Assembly: GCF_018375725.1 (NCBI RefSeq)
Contig: NZ_JAHACR010000060.1
Coordinates: 1-17,888, forward strand
Length of the DNA stretch: 17,888 nucleotides
Direction: 5' to 3'
Origin: Burkholderia sp.
GTDB lineage: Bacteria; Pseudomonadota; Gammaproteobacteria; Burkholderiales; Burkholderiaceae
The translations under genes and the position numbers were made by a program. Shown here piece by piece: positions 6,825 to 14,696 of the stretch. A model generated the notes under the pieces. That model saw nothing but the letters and a program-made list of their open reading frames with translations. It searched no databases and was not told where the DNA came from. The number at the start of each line of letters is the position of its first letter. The first letter of the stretch is position 1.

Positions 6825-7442
6825 TTGACCCATCGAGACTTCATCGCAATCGGCACGTCGTCGGGCGGAGTGGATGCACTGTGTGCCCTCGTATCCCGTT
6901 TGCCGCGCGATCTGCCCGCGACCGTTGCCATCGTTCTGCATGTCGGGGCCCACGACAGTATTCTGCCGTCGCTCTTGAGCCATTCGGGACCGCTGCCGGC
7001 GGTACACGCGGTGGATAGCGAATCGTATCTGCACGGAAAAATCTACATCGCGCCGCCGGATCGGCATTTGATCGTCGAAGGCACCCATTTGCGCGTCGTG
7101 CGAGGCGAGAAGGAAAACCATGCCCGACCGGCAATCGATCCGCTGTTTCGCAGTGCCGCCGCCGAGATGGGCACGCGCGTGATCGGCGTCATCCTGACCG
7201 GGCTGCTGGACGATGGTGCGGCCGGTCTCGGGGCCATCCAGTCGTGCGGGGGCGTCACGATTGTGCAGGATCCCGATGAAGAGTTTGCCTGCGATATGCC
7301 GCTTCATGCATCGCGTTACGCCGACTATGTTCTGCCGATCGCCGGGCTGGCGCGCCGCCTGATCGAGCTGACGGGCAGCGGGGGAGCATCTTCGGCGATC
7401 CGCAACGTGGCACGACGGCGCGAGCCGAAAGACCGGCAATAG
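6825..7442 (+). CDS. cheB: Stand-alone CheB-type protein-glutamate methylesterase
   Basis: The protein is 205 residues and consists only of the CheB catalytic domain, without the receiver of classical CheB. The TTG start at 6825 is chosen because GGAG (6816-6819) lies 5 nt upstream and the family sequence begins at once (DFIAIGTSSGG). The catalytic triad is complete by motif: Ser12 in GTSSGG, His39 in VLHVG, Asp130 in LTGLLDDG. The oxyanion-side motif QDP and the conserved MP (around residues 147-155) are also present. CheB enzymes remove methyl groups from, or deamidate, glutamate/glutamine side chains of chemoreceptors. With no chemoreceptor gene here, the substrate is unknown. The gene precedes a large fusion with a second CheB domain on the same strand, 245 bp away. 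The 281-bp gap upstream of it (6544-6824) holds no gene and no clear promoter. Confidence 0.88.
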   Translation: MTHRDFIAIGTSSGGVDALCALVSRLPRDLPATVAIVLHVGAHDSILPSLLSHSGPLPAVHAVDSESYLHGKIYIAPPDRHLIVEGTHLRVVRGEKENHARPAIDPLFRSAAAEMGTRVIGVILTGLLDDGAAGLGAIQSCGGVTIVQDPDEEFACDMPLHASRYADYVLPIAGLARRLIELTGSGGASSAIRNVARRREPKDRQ

Positions 7443-7566
7443 GGAACCCCTTCGCGGATTGACGCGCATCGGGAGACGGCGTGCTCAATTCGGGTCAAAG
7501 CGGCGGCAGGATTTCGAAAAAGCGGCAGGCGGCAACGAAATATTGCGTGTCTGGACAGTAAAAATC

Positions 7567-7596
7567 TTGCGATTGATATCGCGGGACGGATAATAG
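7567..7596 (+). promoter_or_regulatory. Candidate sigma-70 promoter for the CheB-CheR-kinase gene
   Basis: TTGCGA (7567-7572) is followed 16 nt later by GATAAT (7589-7594), or 18 nt later by TAATAG. The boxes lie in a locally AT-rich patch (7535-7596) inside the 245-bp gap between the two CheB-containing genes, so the large gene may be transcribed separately from the small cheB. Confidence 0.35.
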
Positions 7597-7687
7597 CCGG
7601 CCTGCGCGCACCCACGCGCAAGCGGGCCAGGGCGTCTACCCGATCCGGGCTGCGGAAACTATGATTCTTTTTACAGGACGTGCAGTC

Positions 7688-10600
7688 ATGCCGAAAAGTC
7701 GCGGGCAAACTCTCCCGAGCCAGGCAAACCATCCGATTGTCGGTATCGGCGCATCGGCGGGCGGACTGAGCGCGCTCCTGGAATTCTTCGAAGCGTTGCC
7801 GGCGCATACCTCGATGGCATTCGTCGTCGTGATGCATCTGGCCCCCGATTACGAAAGCAATCTCGCCGCCTTGCTGCAGAAAGCAACCAGCATGCCCGTG
7901 CTGGAAGTGACGAGCGCCACCCCCATTGAGCCCGACCACGTTTACCTGATCGCACCGTCTCTCGAACTGACGATGGTCGACGATTTTCTGCATATCGCGC
8001 CCCAGCGACCGGCGCAAGGCGGCCGCCGTGCCGCCATCGACCTTTTCTTCCGGACGCTCGCGGAAGCCCATCGGGAACGGGCCATCGGCGTTGTGCTGTC
8101 CGGCGCGGGGTCCGATGGCTCCATCGGGTTGTCAAGAGTCAAGGAAATGGGCGGCATCACATTTGCGCAGGATCCGTCGGAAGCCGAGTACGACAGCATG
8201 CCGCGCAGCGCCATCGCCACCGGCATGGTCGATTTCACGCTGACGGCTGCTGAAATGCCGCAACGGATGATGGATCTGTGGGCCACCGCCAAGGGAATTC
8301 ATCTGCCCGTCGTCGAAAACGAGGACCGTCAGGAAGATCTGGTCAACGAGTCGGCCGAGCGCGCATTGCGCGAGATCATGATTATCCTGCGCACCCGCAC
8401 GGCGCACGACTTTCGCCATTACAAGCGGGCGACCGTGCTGCGCAGGATCGAACGGCGTCTCCAGGTCAATGGCATCACCGATCTCCAGGCGTACCGCGAT
8501 CATCTCCATCTCCATCCGGAGGAGACCCAGGCGCTGCTGCAGGACATGCTGATCAGCGTCACGAATTTCTTCCGCGACAAGGAGGCGTTCGAGGTATTGG
8601 AGCGCGATGTGCTGCCCCAGCTTTTCGATGGCCGCAGCGAGCAGGACCGCATCCGTGTCTGGTCGGTCGGATGTGCGACGGGCGAGGAGGCGTATTCGCT
8701 GGCGATGCTGCTTCAGGAACGCTCGCTGAAGTCGGCCGAAGGTATTTCGTTCCAGGTGTTCGCCACGGATATCGACGAACGTGCCATCGCTTTCGCGCGT
8801 GCCGGTCTCTATCCCGACTCGATTCTCGCCGACGTGGCGCAGGGGCGGGTACGTCAGTTCTTCTCGAAAGACGCGGCGCATTATCGTGTCAAGAAGGAAC
8901 TGCGCGAGCACATGCTGTTCGCTCATCACAATGTGCTGAGCGATCCGCCGTTTTCCCGTCTCGATCTGATTTGCTGCCGTAACCTCCTGATCTATCTGGA
9001 CCGGGAAGCCCAGATCGAAATCCTGAAGATGTTTCACTTCGCGCTGCGTCCGGGCGGCATTTTGTTTCTCGGCAGTTCGGAGTCGGCCGACAGCGTCAGC
9101 TCGATGTTCAGCGTCATCGACAAGCGTAACCGCATCTACCGCGCCAACGTGGCGGTGCGCGGCGATACGCCGGTTCCCGTGGCGATCTCCGGGGCGATGA
9201 GCGCACGTCCGGTCATTTCGACGGTGCAGCCGCCGGGACGTCGCCGCTTTTCCTTCGGGGATTTGCATCAGCGCCTCGTCGAGCAATATGCGCCGCCGAG
9301 CGTGCTCGTCAATCGCGATTCCGAGATCGTTCACCTGTCCGATCGCGCCGGACGGTTTCTGCAGTATTCGGGCGGCGAGCCGTCGCACAACATCATTGCC
9401 GTGGTGCGCCCCGAGTTGCGGCTCGAACTGAGAACCGCCATCTATCAGGCGTTGCATACGAACCGGAGCGTGGAGGCGCGACGCGTGAGCATCGAACGCG
9501 ACGCGCGTTCGTATTTCGTCAGCATGACGGCGCGTCCCGTACACGATCCTGAAGCCAATGCGGATTTCGTGCTGATCTTGTTCGACGAAGTCGAGGACAG
9601 CATGGGCGATGCGGAGACATCGACGGCCGATGCCCAGAAGGATCCGATCATCACCCAGCTGGAACGCGAGCTGCAACGGACGAAGGAGCAGTTGCAGTCG
9701 ACCATCGAGCAATCGGAAACGTCGACGGAGGAGTTGAAGGCCTCCAACGAGGAATTGCAGGCCATCAACGAAGAGCTGCGTTCGGCGACGGAAGAGCTCG
9801 AGACCAGCAAGGAGGAACTGCAGTCGATCAACGAGGAACTGACCACGGTCAACGCCGAACTGAAGTCGAAGGTCGAGGAAACCGGCAAGATCAACGACGA
9901 CCTGCAAAACCTGATCGCCGCAAACGACATCGGCACGATCTTCGTCGATCGGAATATCTGCATCAAACGGTATACGCCGCGTGCGACGGACGTATTCAGC
10001 ATCATTCCGTCCGACATCGGCCGGTCGCTGCTGGATATCACGCACCGGCTCGAATACGACAAGCTCGCCGACGATGCGGCCGAGGCCTTCGATTCGCTGC
10101 GTCTGATCGAGCGTGAGCTGAAGAGCAACGATGGGCGATGGTATCTGGCGCGCTTCGTGCCATACCCGACGACGGAGGACCGCATCGACGGCGCGGTGCT
10201 CTCGTTTGTCGACATTACGGACCGCCGGCATGCGGAAGACCGGTTGCGGGAAGGCGAGCGGCGCATGCGCATCGTGGCCGAAGGCACCAAGGACTACGCG
10301 ATCGTCACGTTTGACGACGACGGCCTCGTCACCAGCTGGAATGCGGGCGCGGAACGGATTTTCGGCTATACCGAGCAGGAAATGATCGGCGTGTCGGCGG
10401 ACCGGCTTTCGACGGAGGAAGACCGGGTCAACAAGGTGGCTCAACGTGAATTCGCGGAGGCCCGCCTGAATGGACGCACCGAAGAAGCGCGCTGGCATCA
10501 GCGCAAGGACGGCACGCTCTTCTTCGCGAGCGGCGTGCTGTCGCGCCTGGACGAACCCGGCGTGAGCGGATTTGCGAAAATCGCCCGCGACCTCGGGGAA

Positions 10601-11773
10601 TTCGTGCAGCCTGCCAAGGCCAGCTACGACGTCAGGGCCGAGCCGTTCCACGAAGCCAGTGACGGGGAAATCCGGCGGCAGCGCGACGAATTTCTCGCCG
10701 TGGTCTCCCACGAGCTCAAGCATCCGCTCAATCTCATCTCCGCGAGTGCGGAGCTGATCGCCCGCTCGCCGGAAACCCGGCAGAACCTGAACATCTCGCG
10801 CGCCACCGAGACGATCCGGCGCACCGTGATCAACCAGGCGCAGATCATCGACGATCTGCTCGATATCTCGCGGGTAAGAACGGGCAAGCTGTCGGTCGTG
10901 CGTACGCCCGTCGATATGCGGGAGATCGTGCGGCGGGTGACCAGCGCGGCTCAGGACGAAGCGGTTCAGCGCGGCCTGGCGCTCAATGTCACGCTGACCG
11001 ATCTGCCCATCATCATCCATGCGGATCTCACGCGAATCGAACAGATCGTCTGGAACCTGATCAGCAACGCATTGAAATTCACCCGTCGCGGTGCGGTGGA
11101 CGTGTCGTTGCAGGTCAACGAACATACCGAGGCCGTGCTGCGCGTGGCCGATACAGGCAGCGGCATCGATCCGTCATTGCTGCCGCACATCTTCGACATG
11201 TTCAAGCAAAGCCGGGATGCCGCCGCACGCCGGGCCGGCCTCGGCATCGGTCTTGCGCTTGTCAGGGATCTCGTGAATCTGCATGGCGGGGCGGTGCGCG
11301 TGGAATCGGCCGGCGCCGGCCTTGGCACGGTGTTTACGATCACGTTGCCTCTGCACCGCGCACCTGCCGACAGACAGGGGATCGACAGCGTGCTGACCGA
11401 ATCGCTGCAAGGATTGCATATCGTCATGGTCGACGACGATGCGGAAACGGTTGAAACGTTCAAGCTTCTGCTCGAAAGCGAGGGCGCCATCGTTCAGACG
11501 GCGACCAGCGCCGAGGAGGCGCTGTCGATACTCGGCGGTCATGTGCCGGACATGGTTCTGTCCGATATCGGCATGCCGGGCATGGACGGACTGGAATTCG
11601 TCGAAAGGCTGCGGGGAATGCCGGCACTGAGATCGGTGATCTGTATCGCGCTCAGCGGCTTCGGTCAGGAAGCCGATGTGCAGCAGGCCCAGAACGCCGG
11701 ATTCAATGCACACCTGAGAAAGCCCATCACACTCGAAGCCTTGCAGGCTGCCTACAAGCGGCTGCATGTCTGA
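7688..11773 (+). CDS. CheB-CheR-PAS-histidine kinase-receiver fusion protein
   Basis: The 1361-residue protein is cytoplasmic, with no membrane segment. Domains in order: CheB methylesterase (about 15-195; Ser23, His50, Asp143), CheR N-domain (about 229-297), CheR methyltransferase with SAM motif VGCATGEE (about 327-334) and CRNLLIY (from about 430), a PAS-like domain (about 525-640), a long coiled coil of repeated EEL/NEEL heptads (about 658-740), two PAS domains (about 742-850 and 857-974), HisKA with phosphoacceptor His1008 (SHELKHP), HATPase (N-box NLISNALKF; G-boxes DTGSGI and GLGIGLAL) and a C-terminal receiver (Asp1293, SDIGMPGMDG). Such hybrid CheB/CheR kinases are common in soil bacteria, but their targets are mostly unknown. 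All catalytic residues checked are present. The ATG at 7688 (AGGA 9 nt upstream) is preferred; ATG 7661 would add nine residues. Confidence 0.93.
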   Translation: MPKSRGQTLPSQANHPIVGIGASAGGLSALLEFFEALPAHTSMAFVVVMHLAPDYESNLAALLQKATSMPVLEVTSATPIEPDHVYLIAPSLELTMVDDFLHIAPQRPAQGGRRAAIDLFFRTLAEAHRERAIGVVLSGAGSDGSIGLSRVKEMGGITFAQDPSEAEYDSMPRSAIATGMVDFTLTAAEMPQRMMDLWATAKGIHLPVVENEDRQEDLVNESAERALREIMIILRTRTAHDFRHYKRATVLRRIERRLQVNGITDLQAYRDHLHLHPEETQALLQDMLISVTNFFRDKEAFEVLERDVLPQLFDGRSEQDRIRVWSVGCATGEEAYSLAMLLQERSLKSAEGISFQVFATDIDERAIAFARAGLYPDSILADVAQGRVRQFFSKDAAHYRVKKELREHMLFAHHNVLSDPPFSRLDLICCRNLLIYLDREAQIEILKMFHFALRPGGILFLGSSESADSVSSMFSVIDKRNRIYRANVAVRGDTPVPVAISGAMSARPVISTVQPPGRRRFSFGDLHQRLVEQYAPPSVLVNRDSEIVHLSDRAGRFLQYSGGEPSHNIIAVVRPELRLELRTAIYQALHTNRSVEARRVSIERDARSYFVSMTARPVHDPEANADFVLILFDEVEDSMGDAETSTADAQKDPIITQLERELQRTKEQLQSTIEQSETSTEELKASNEELQAINEELRSATEELETSKEELQSINEELTTVNAELKSKVEETGKINDDLQNLIAANDIGTIFVDRNICIKRYTPRATDVFSIIPSDIGRSLLDITHRLEYDKLADDAAEAFDSLRLIERELKSNDGRWYLARFVPYPTTEDRIDGAVLSFVDITDRRHAEDRLREGERRMRIVAEGTKDYAIVTFDDDGLVTSWNAGAERIFGYTEQEMIGVSADRLSTEEDRVNKVAQREFAEARLNGRTEEARWHQRKDGTLFFASGVLSRLDEPGVSGFAKIARDLGEFVQPAKASYDVRAEPFHEASDGEIRRQRDEFLAVVSHELKHPLNLISASAELIARSPETRQNLNISRATETIRRTVINQAQIIDDLLDISRVRTGKLSVVRTPVDMREIVRRVTSAAQDEAVQRGLALNVTLTDLPIIIHADLTRIEQIVWNLISNALKFTRRGAVDVSLQVNEHTEAVLRVADTGSGIDPSLLPHIFDMFKQSRDAAARRAGLGIGLALVRDLVNLHGGAVRVESAGAGLGTVFTITLPLHRAPADRQGIDSVLTESLQGLHIVMVDDDAETVETFKLLLESEGAIVQTATSAEEALSILGGHVPDMVLSDIGMPGMDGLEFVERLRGMPALRSVICIALSGFGQEADVQQAQNAGFNAHLRKPITLEALQAAYKRLHV

Positions 11774-11963
11774 CCTCTGCATCATCGCGGCGGCCCGGCG
11801 TGCTCGCGCGCCGCGGACCGCAACCGGCAGCATCGTCGCAAACGGTCCATACTGGATTGCAGAGGATGTCTCCGCGTGTGGGGACGTATCAGGTGCGGGG
11901 GCGTGCATTCAATGGATGCCGCGTCCCCGTCGACCGCATCGGGCGATGAGAGCCAGGCGAGCC

Positions 11964-12542
11964 ATGACGAATCGTATCGACAAACCCGACAATGACGTGC
12001 AGGCGCAGTTCGACGAAGCCGCCCGGCGGCTTCAGGCTGCCGAGGCTCGCGTCCAGGCGCTTTGCAACAATCCGCTCGTCGATGAAACAGCGAGGCAAAT
12101 GGCGCGGGACGCATTCGAGCAGGCTCGCCTGCTCTGGCTGAGCAGCGACGTCGTCATGCGCAGTGCGGCGTTCAACGACGATCTGCAGCGGCACACGGGC
12201 AAGCGGGTGGTGATTCTTGCGGCCAATGTGCATGTCGGGGAATCGATCGCCTTGCTGTTGCGTTTAAGGGGATTCGTCACGGCGTTGCGCGCAAGGAACA
12301 GGATCGACGACGCGCATATGCATCGGCCAGCCGCCGCGGTTATCGTCGATATGGAGCGGGATTCGGACAAGGCAAGCGTGCTCGCTGTCGACGCACTGAG
12401 ACATCATGCCGGCACCCGCATCATTGGCATGATCCCGCCCATGCTGGAAAACGGCGACTGGAGCGGGTTCGACACCATACTCGTGAAGCCGGTTTCGATC
12501 GACCTGATCGTGCAGGCCGTGACGGGCCGCGCGTGCCCGTAG
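11964..12542 (+). CDS. Degenerate receiver-domain protein
   Basis: The protein is 192 residues. The ATG at 11964 (CAGGCGAG upstream) starts MTNRIDKPDND. Residues 10-65 form a predicted amphipathic or coiled helix (QFDEAARRLQAAEARVQAL). From about 75 the fold pattern is that of a response-regulator receiver: GKRVVILAANVHVGESIALLLRLRG, VIVDM with Asp129 at the phosphorylation position, GMIPP, and LVKPVS with Lys175. The pair of acidic residues normally found after the first strand is replaced by AN-V, so Mg2+ binding and phosphorylation are doubtful. It begins 190 bp after the kinase fusion, on the same strand. It may be a phosphorylation-independent partner of that kinase's output. The 190-bp gap before it shows only a weak 6-bp dyad. 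Confidence 0.72.
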   Translation: MTNRIDKPDNDVQAQFDEAARRLQAAEARVQALCNNPLVDETARQMARDAFEQARLLWLSSDVVMRSAAFNDDLQRHTGKRVVILAANVHVGESIALLLRLRGFVTALRARNRIDDAHMHRPAAAVIVDMERDSDKASVLAVDALRHHAGTRIIGMIPPMLENGDWSGFDTILVKPVSIDLIVQAVTGRACP

Positions 12543-12599
12543 TGCAACGGCGATCAGCGCAATGCCGGGCCCCGCGGCAGTGACACTTCGGAGAGCGTC

Positions 12600-13193
12600 T
12601 TGCGGCGAACCTATTTCTACATCAATTGTCCGGGCGACAGCCGTTTGCCTGAGCAGGAGCTGATTGCGTTCGACAAGGCCGGCTATGCCATCGTGCTCAA
12701 CCGTATCGCAATCGACCGTGTGCCGCCTTACGTCGCCGCGACAGACCGGCCGGAATTGAAAAGCCTCTTGAGGCGGGCCGCTCCCCACGGTCTGCTGCTC
12801 GTACTCGACCTCTCCGCGCTCGGCTGCAGCCCGCGAGACATCCTGGCGACGCTGATGCAATGTCGCAAGGACAAGGTTTCCGTGCGATGTGTCGAGCTTG
12901 GCGACGCGGATCTCGCCGGTCGTCCGGAACCGCAGGCAGTCCGCACGCTGCGGGCGATCGTCCGGCTGGAGATGGCGACGCGGAGCGAACGCAGCAAGGC
13001 GGGATTGAAAGCCGTGCGGGACAGCGGACAGCGTACCGGCCGGCCGGCGTCGCTGTCGCGCCATGATCGCGAGGACATCGTGCGCTCGCTCGAAATGGGG
13101 CATTCGGTGAGCAAAATCGCACGCGACTTCGGAACCTCGCGTCAAACCATCATGCGGATACGGGAGGCGTCGGCAACGCACGCGGCCGGGTAA
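12600..13193 (+). CDS. Serine recombinase (resolvase) homologue lacking catalytic residues
   Basis: The 197-residue protein starts at TTG 12600, with GGAG 8-9 nt upstream. It aligns without gaps to the resolvase N-terminal domain: Y-I-N-C-P-G in place of Y-A-R-V-S-T, then 16 matching positions to KAG, and later LDLSALGCS in place of KLDRLGRD. The nucleophilic Ser is Pro11. The active-site residues corresponding to Arg8, Asp67, Arg68 and Arg71 of gamma-delta resolvase are Asn9, Ser72, Ala73 and Cys76. The long E-helix region (LEMATRSERSKAGL), the GQRTGRP linker and the C-terminal helix-turn-helix (HSVSKIARDFGTSRQTIMRI) are well kept. This is the pattern expected of a protein that dimerises and binds DNA but cannot cut it. 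It sits 57 bp after the degenerate receiver gene. Confidence 0.82.
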   Translation: MRRTYFYINCPGDSRLPEQELIAFDKAGYAIVLNRIAIDRVPPYVAATDRPELKSLLRRAAPHGLLLVLDLSALGCSPRDILATLMQCRKDKVSVRCVELGDADLAGRPEPQAVRTLRAIVRLEMATRSERSKAGLKAVRDSGQRTGRPASLSRHDREDIVRSLEMGHSVSKIARDFGTSRQTIMRIREASATHAAG

Positions 13194-13274
13194 CGCCGGC
13201 AGTGGCGATGCCGCGCCCGCCGTGCGCGGCCTGGATCCCGGCGTGTCGGGCGCGCGATGCGTCGGATGCGGGCG

Positions 13275-13290
13275 CGGCATGCGCCTTGCG
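13275..13290 (+). promoter_or_regulatory. Weak sigma-54-like element before the DUF892 gene
   Basis: CGGCATGCGCCTTGCG has GG and GC at the correct spacing and a good TTGC half, but the -24 half is CGGCAT. It lies 83 bp upstream of the start codon. In GC-rich DNA such partial matches are common. Confidence 0.2.
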
Positions 13291-13357
13291 TCGTCGACGA
13301 GGCGCCGCATGTCGCGGTGCACGGCATGCCGCAACGTGATGCGGCGGGAGGACGATC

Positions 13358-13867
13358 ATGTCCCATCCGCGAGAACACCTGGAGGACTGGCTGCGCGACG
13401 CCTACGCGATGGAGCGTCAGGCACAGACGTTGCTCGAGTCGCAACTGAATCGGCTCGAGAACTATCCGTTATTGCAGGACAGAATCCGGTTGCATCTCGA
13501 CCAGACGCTCAACCAGCTCGCGCTTGTCGAAAGCTGCCTGCGCCGGCTCGGCACGGCGCCGTCCACTATCAAGGATCTCGCCGCACGCGTTGCCGCATAC
13601 GGACAGGTAGCGGGCAGCGTGCTGGCCAGCGACGAGGCGGTCAAGAGCGCGATGGCCGGCTATGTGTTCGAGCATGTCGAGATCGCGGCGTATACGACAT
13701 TGATTTCCGCTGCCGACGCGCTTGGCGAATATGAAATCCGGGAATGCTGCGAACGGATACTCGGCGAAGAGGAGGCGATGGCATCGTGGCTGCTGCGGCA
13801 CATTCCGGAACTCACGGCGGCTTTCCTCGAACGGTCCGCGGTCCAGCGGGATGACGCAAAGCGCTGA
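13358..13867 (+). CDS. DUF892 / YciF-type ferritin-like protein
   Basis: The protein is 169 residues. The ATG at 13358 has GGGAGGA 6-7 nt upstream. It begins HLEDWLRDAYAMERQAQTLLE, the standard DUF892 opening, and continues as a four-helix bundle. Glu/His residues lie at ferritin-like positions: E and H in FEHVEIAAY (about 107-115) and EEEAM in the last helix. YciF-like proteins resemble rubrerythrin/ferritin folds and are induced by osmotic, oxidative or desiccation stress. Metal binding is expected from the family but not proven. It is the last gene of the signalling block and is followed 9 nt later by a strong terminator, so it may be the output gene or simply a neighbour. Confidence 0.9.
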   Translation: MSHPREHLEDWLRDAYAMERQAQTLLESQLNRLENYPLLQDRIRLHLDQTLNQLALVESCLRRLGTAPSTIKDLAARVAAYGQVAGSVLASDEAVKSAMAGYVFEHVEIAAYTTLISAADALGEYEIRECCERILGEEEAMASWLLRHIPELTAAFLERSAVQRDDAKR

Positions 13868-13876
13868 TCCAGCCCT

Positions 13877-13916
13877 GGGCGCGGCGGGGGCATGAGCAGC
13901 CCGCCGCGCCCGTTTT
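13877..13916 (+). terminator. Strong intrinsic terminator between convergent genes
   Basis: A perfect 12-bp stem (13877-13888 with 13900-13911) around an 11-nt loop is followed by G and TTTT (13913-13916) on the plus strand. It ends the block that runs from 6825 to 13867. On the minus strand the same stem lacks a T-tract, but it could also help to end the DUF4397 transcript. Confidence 0.88.
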
Positions 13917-13931
13917 CCGCTCGCCAGCGGT

Positions 13932-14696
13932 TTACTGCGGACCGAGTTCCAGCGCCGACGTATTGGCGTCGTTGCCCTGTGCGACCAGCACATGAATGTC
14001 GTTCGGCGTCACGTCGTTGACGCCGTGCGACGGGATCGTCATCAGCAGCCAGTCGGCATTGTTGTTCAGGCTGACAGGCGCGGTCCGCAGGATCACCGTC
14101 TTGGTGCCGGCGGTCGCGACGATCACCTGGTAGGTGCCGCCGTTCAGGTAGACCGAATCTTCGCCGGTCGAGGGCGACGCGTTCTGGTATGCCGCGCCGG
14201 ACAGCGTCGGGCTTTGCGTCGCGATGTCCGTTCCGGGCGGTACGACATAGACGTCGACGTCTCGCGCGTTCGGGGACGCGTTGAAGCTGCGCACACGCGC
14301 CTTGTCGGACAACAGGCCCTTCGCGAAGGGATCGTCGATCACCGAGATCTGCGACGACGTGCTCGGCAGCGCGATCGTCGTGTAGTGGTGGCCGTTGGCC
14401 GCGCTGAACGACTGCGATGCGATGGTCGCGGTGGTGCCCGAGATGTCGTAGCTCGCCGTTTGCGTACCGGAGTCGATGTCGTGGTAGCGCGTGACACCCT
14501 TGTAGGCGACGGCCTGCGCATCGAGCTTCGCGCTCAGGTAGTAGTCGAGATTCGGGCCGCCCGGCACCGCGTTGATGAAGCGGGCCTGCGGATGGGAAAT
14601 GCCCAGCTCGGTACCGACGTCGTTGCCGCTGCCGCCGCATGCGGCGAGCGCGGCAACCATCGAGCACATGGCCACAACGGTTCGAATGGATGTCAT
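13932..14696 (-). CDS. DUF4397 domain lipoprotein
   Basis: The protein is 254 residues. The ATG at 14696 (GAGAGGAC just upstream) gives a clear lipoprotein signal: MTSIRTVV, a hydrophobic stretch and the lipobox LAAC-GG with the lipidated Cys at about residue 20. The mature protein contains two related units, beginning ARFINAVPGGPNLDYYL and VRSFNASPNARDVDVYV, typical of DUF4397. These beta-rich domains occur in surface or periplasmic proteins of unknown function. The protein is probably anchored to the outer membrane, since no Asp follows the Cys. It is convergent with the DUF892 gene and separated from treY by 369 bp. A sigma-54-like element lies 52-67 bp upstream. Confidence 0.88.
   Translation of the reverse strand: MTSIRTVVAMCSMVAALAACGGSGNDVGTELGISHPQARFINAVPGGPNLDYYLSAKLDAQAVAYKGVTRYHDIDSGTQTASYDISGTTATIASQSFSAANGHHYTTIALPSTSSQISVIDDPFAKGLLSDKARVRSFNASPNARDVDVYVVPPGTDIATQSPTLSGAAYQNASPSTGEDSVYLNGGTYQVIVATAGTKTVILRTAPVSLNNNADWLLMTIPSHGVNDVTPNDIHVLVAQGNDANTSALELGPQ

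Noticed and set aside
7551..7570. TGGACA ... TTGC as a sigma-54 element before the large kinase gene
   Set aside because: The spacing between GG and GC is four bases too long, and sigma-54 promoters tolerate almost no spacing change.
7661..7687. ATG 7661 as the start of the kinase fusion
   Set aside because: It is possible but has only a weak GGA upstream; ATG 7688 has AGGA at a workable distance and sits closer to the CheB domain.
8132..11125. Open frame of 997 codons on the minus strand
   Set aside because: It lies wholly opposite the CheB-CheR-kinase gene, whose domains are unmistakable. The antisense product is Arg/His/Asp-rich without any domain, a usual shadow in GC-rich DNA.
11818..11851. 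GGACCG/CGGTCC dyad after the kinase gene as a terminator
   Set aside because: Only 6 bp of stem with a loop over 20 nt and no T-run.
12600..13193. Recombinase homologue as a sign of an integrated mobile element
   Set aside because: No inverted repeats, target duplications, tRNA att site or transposase were seen nearby, and the protein lacks catalytic residues.
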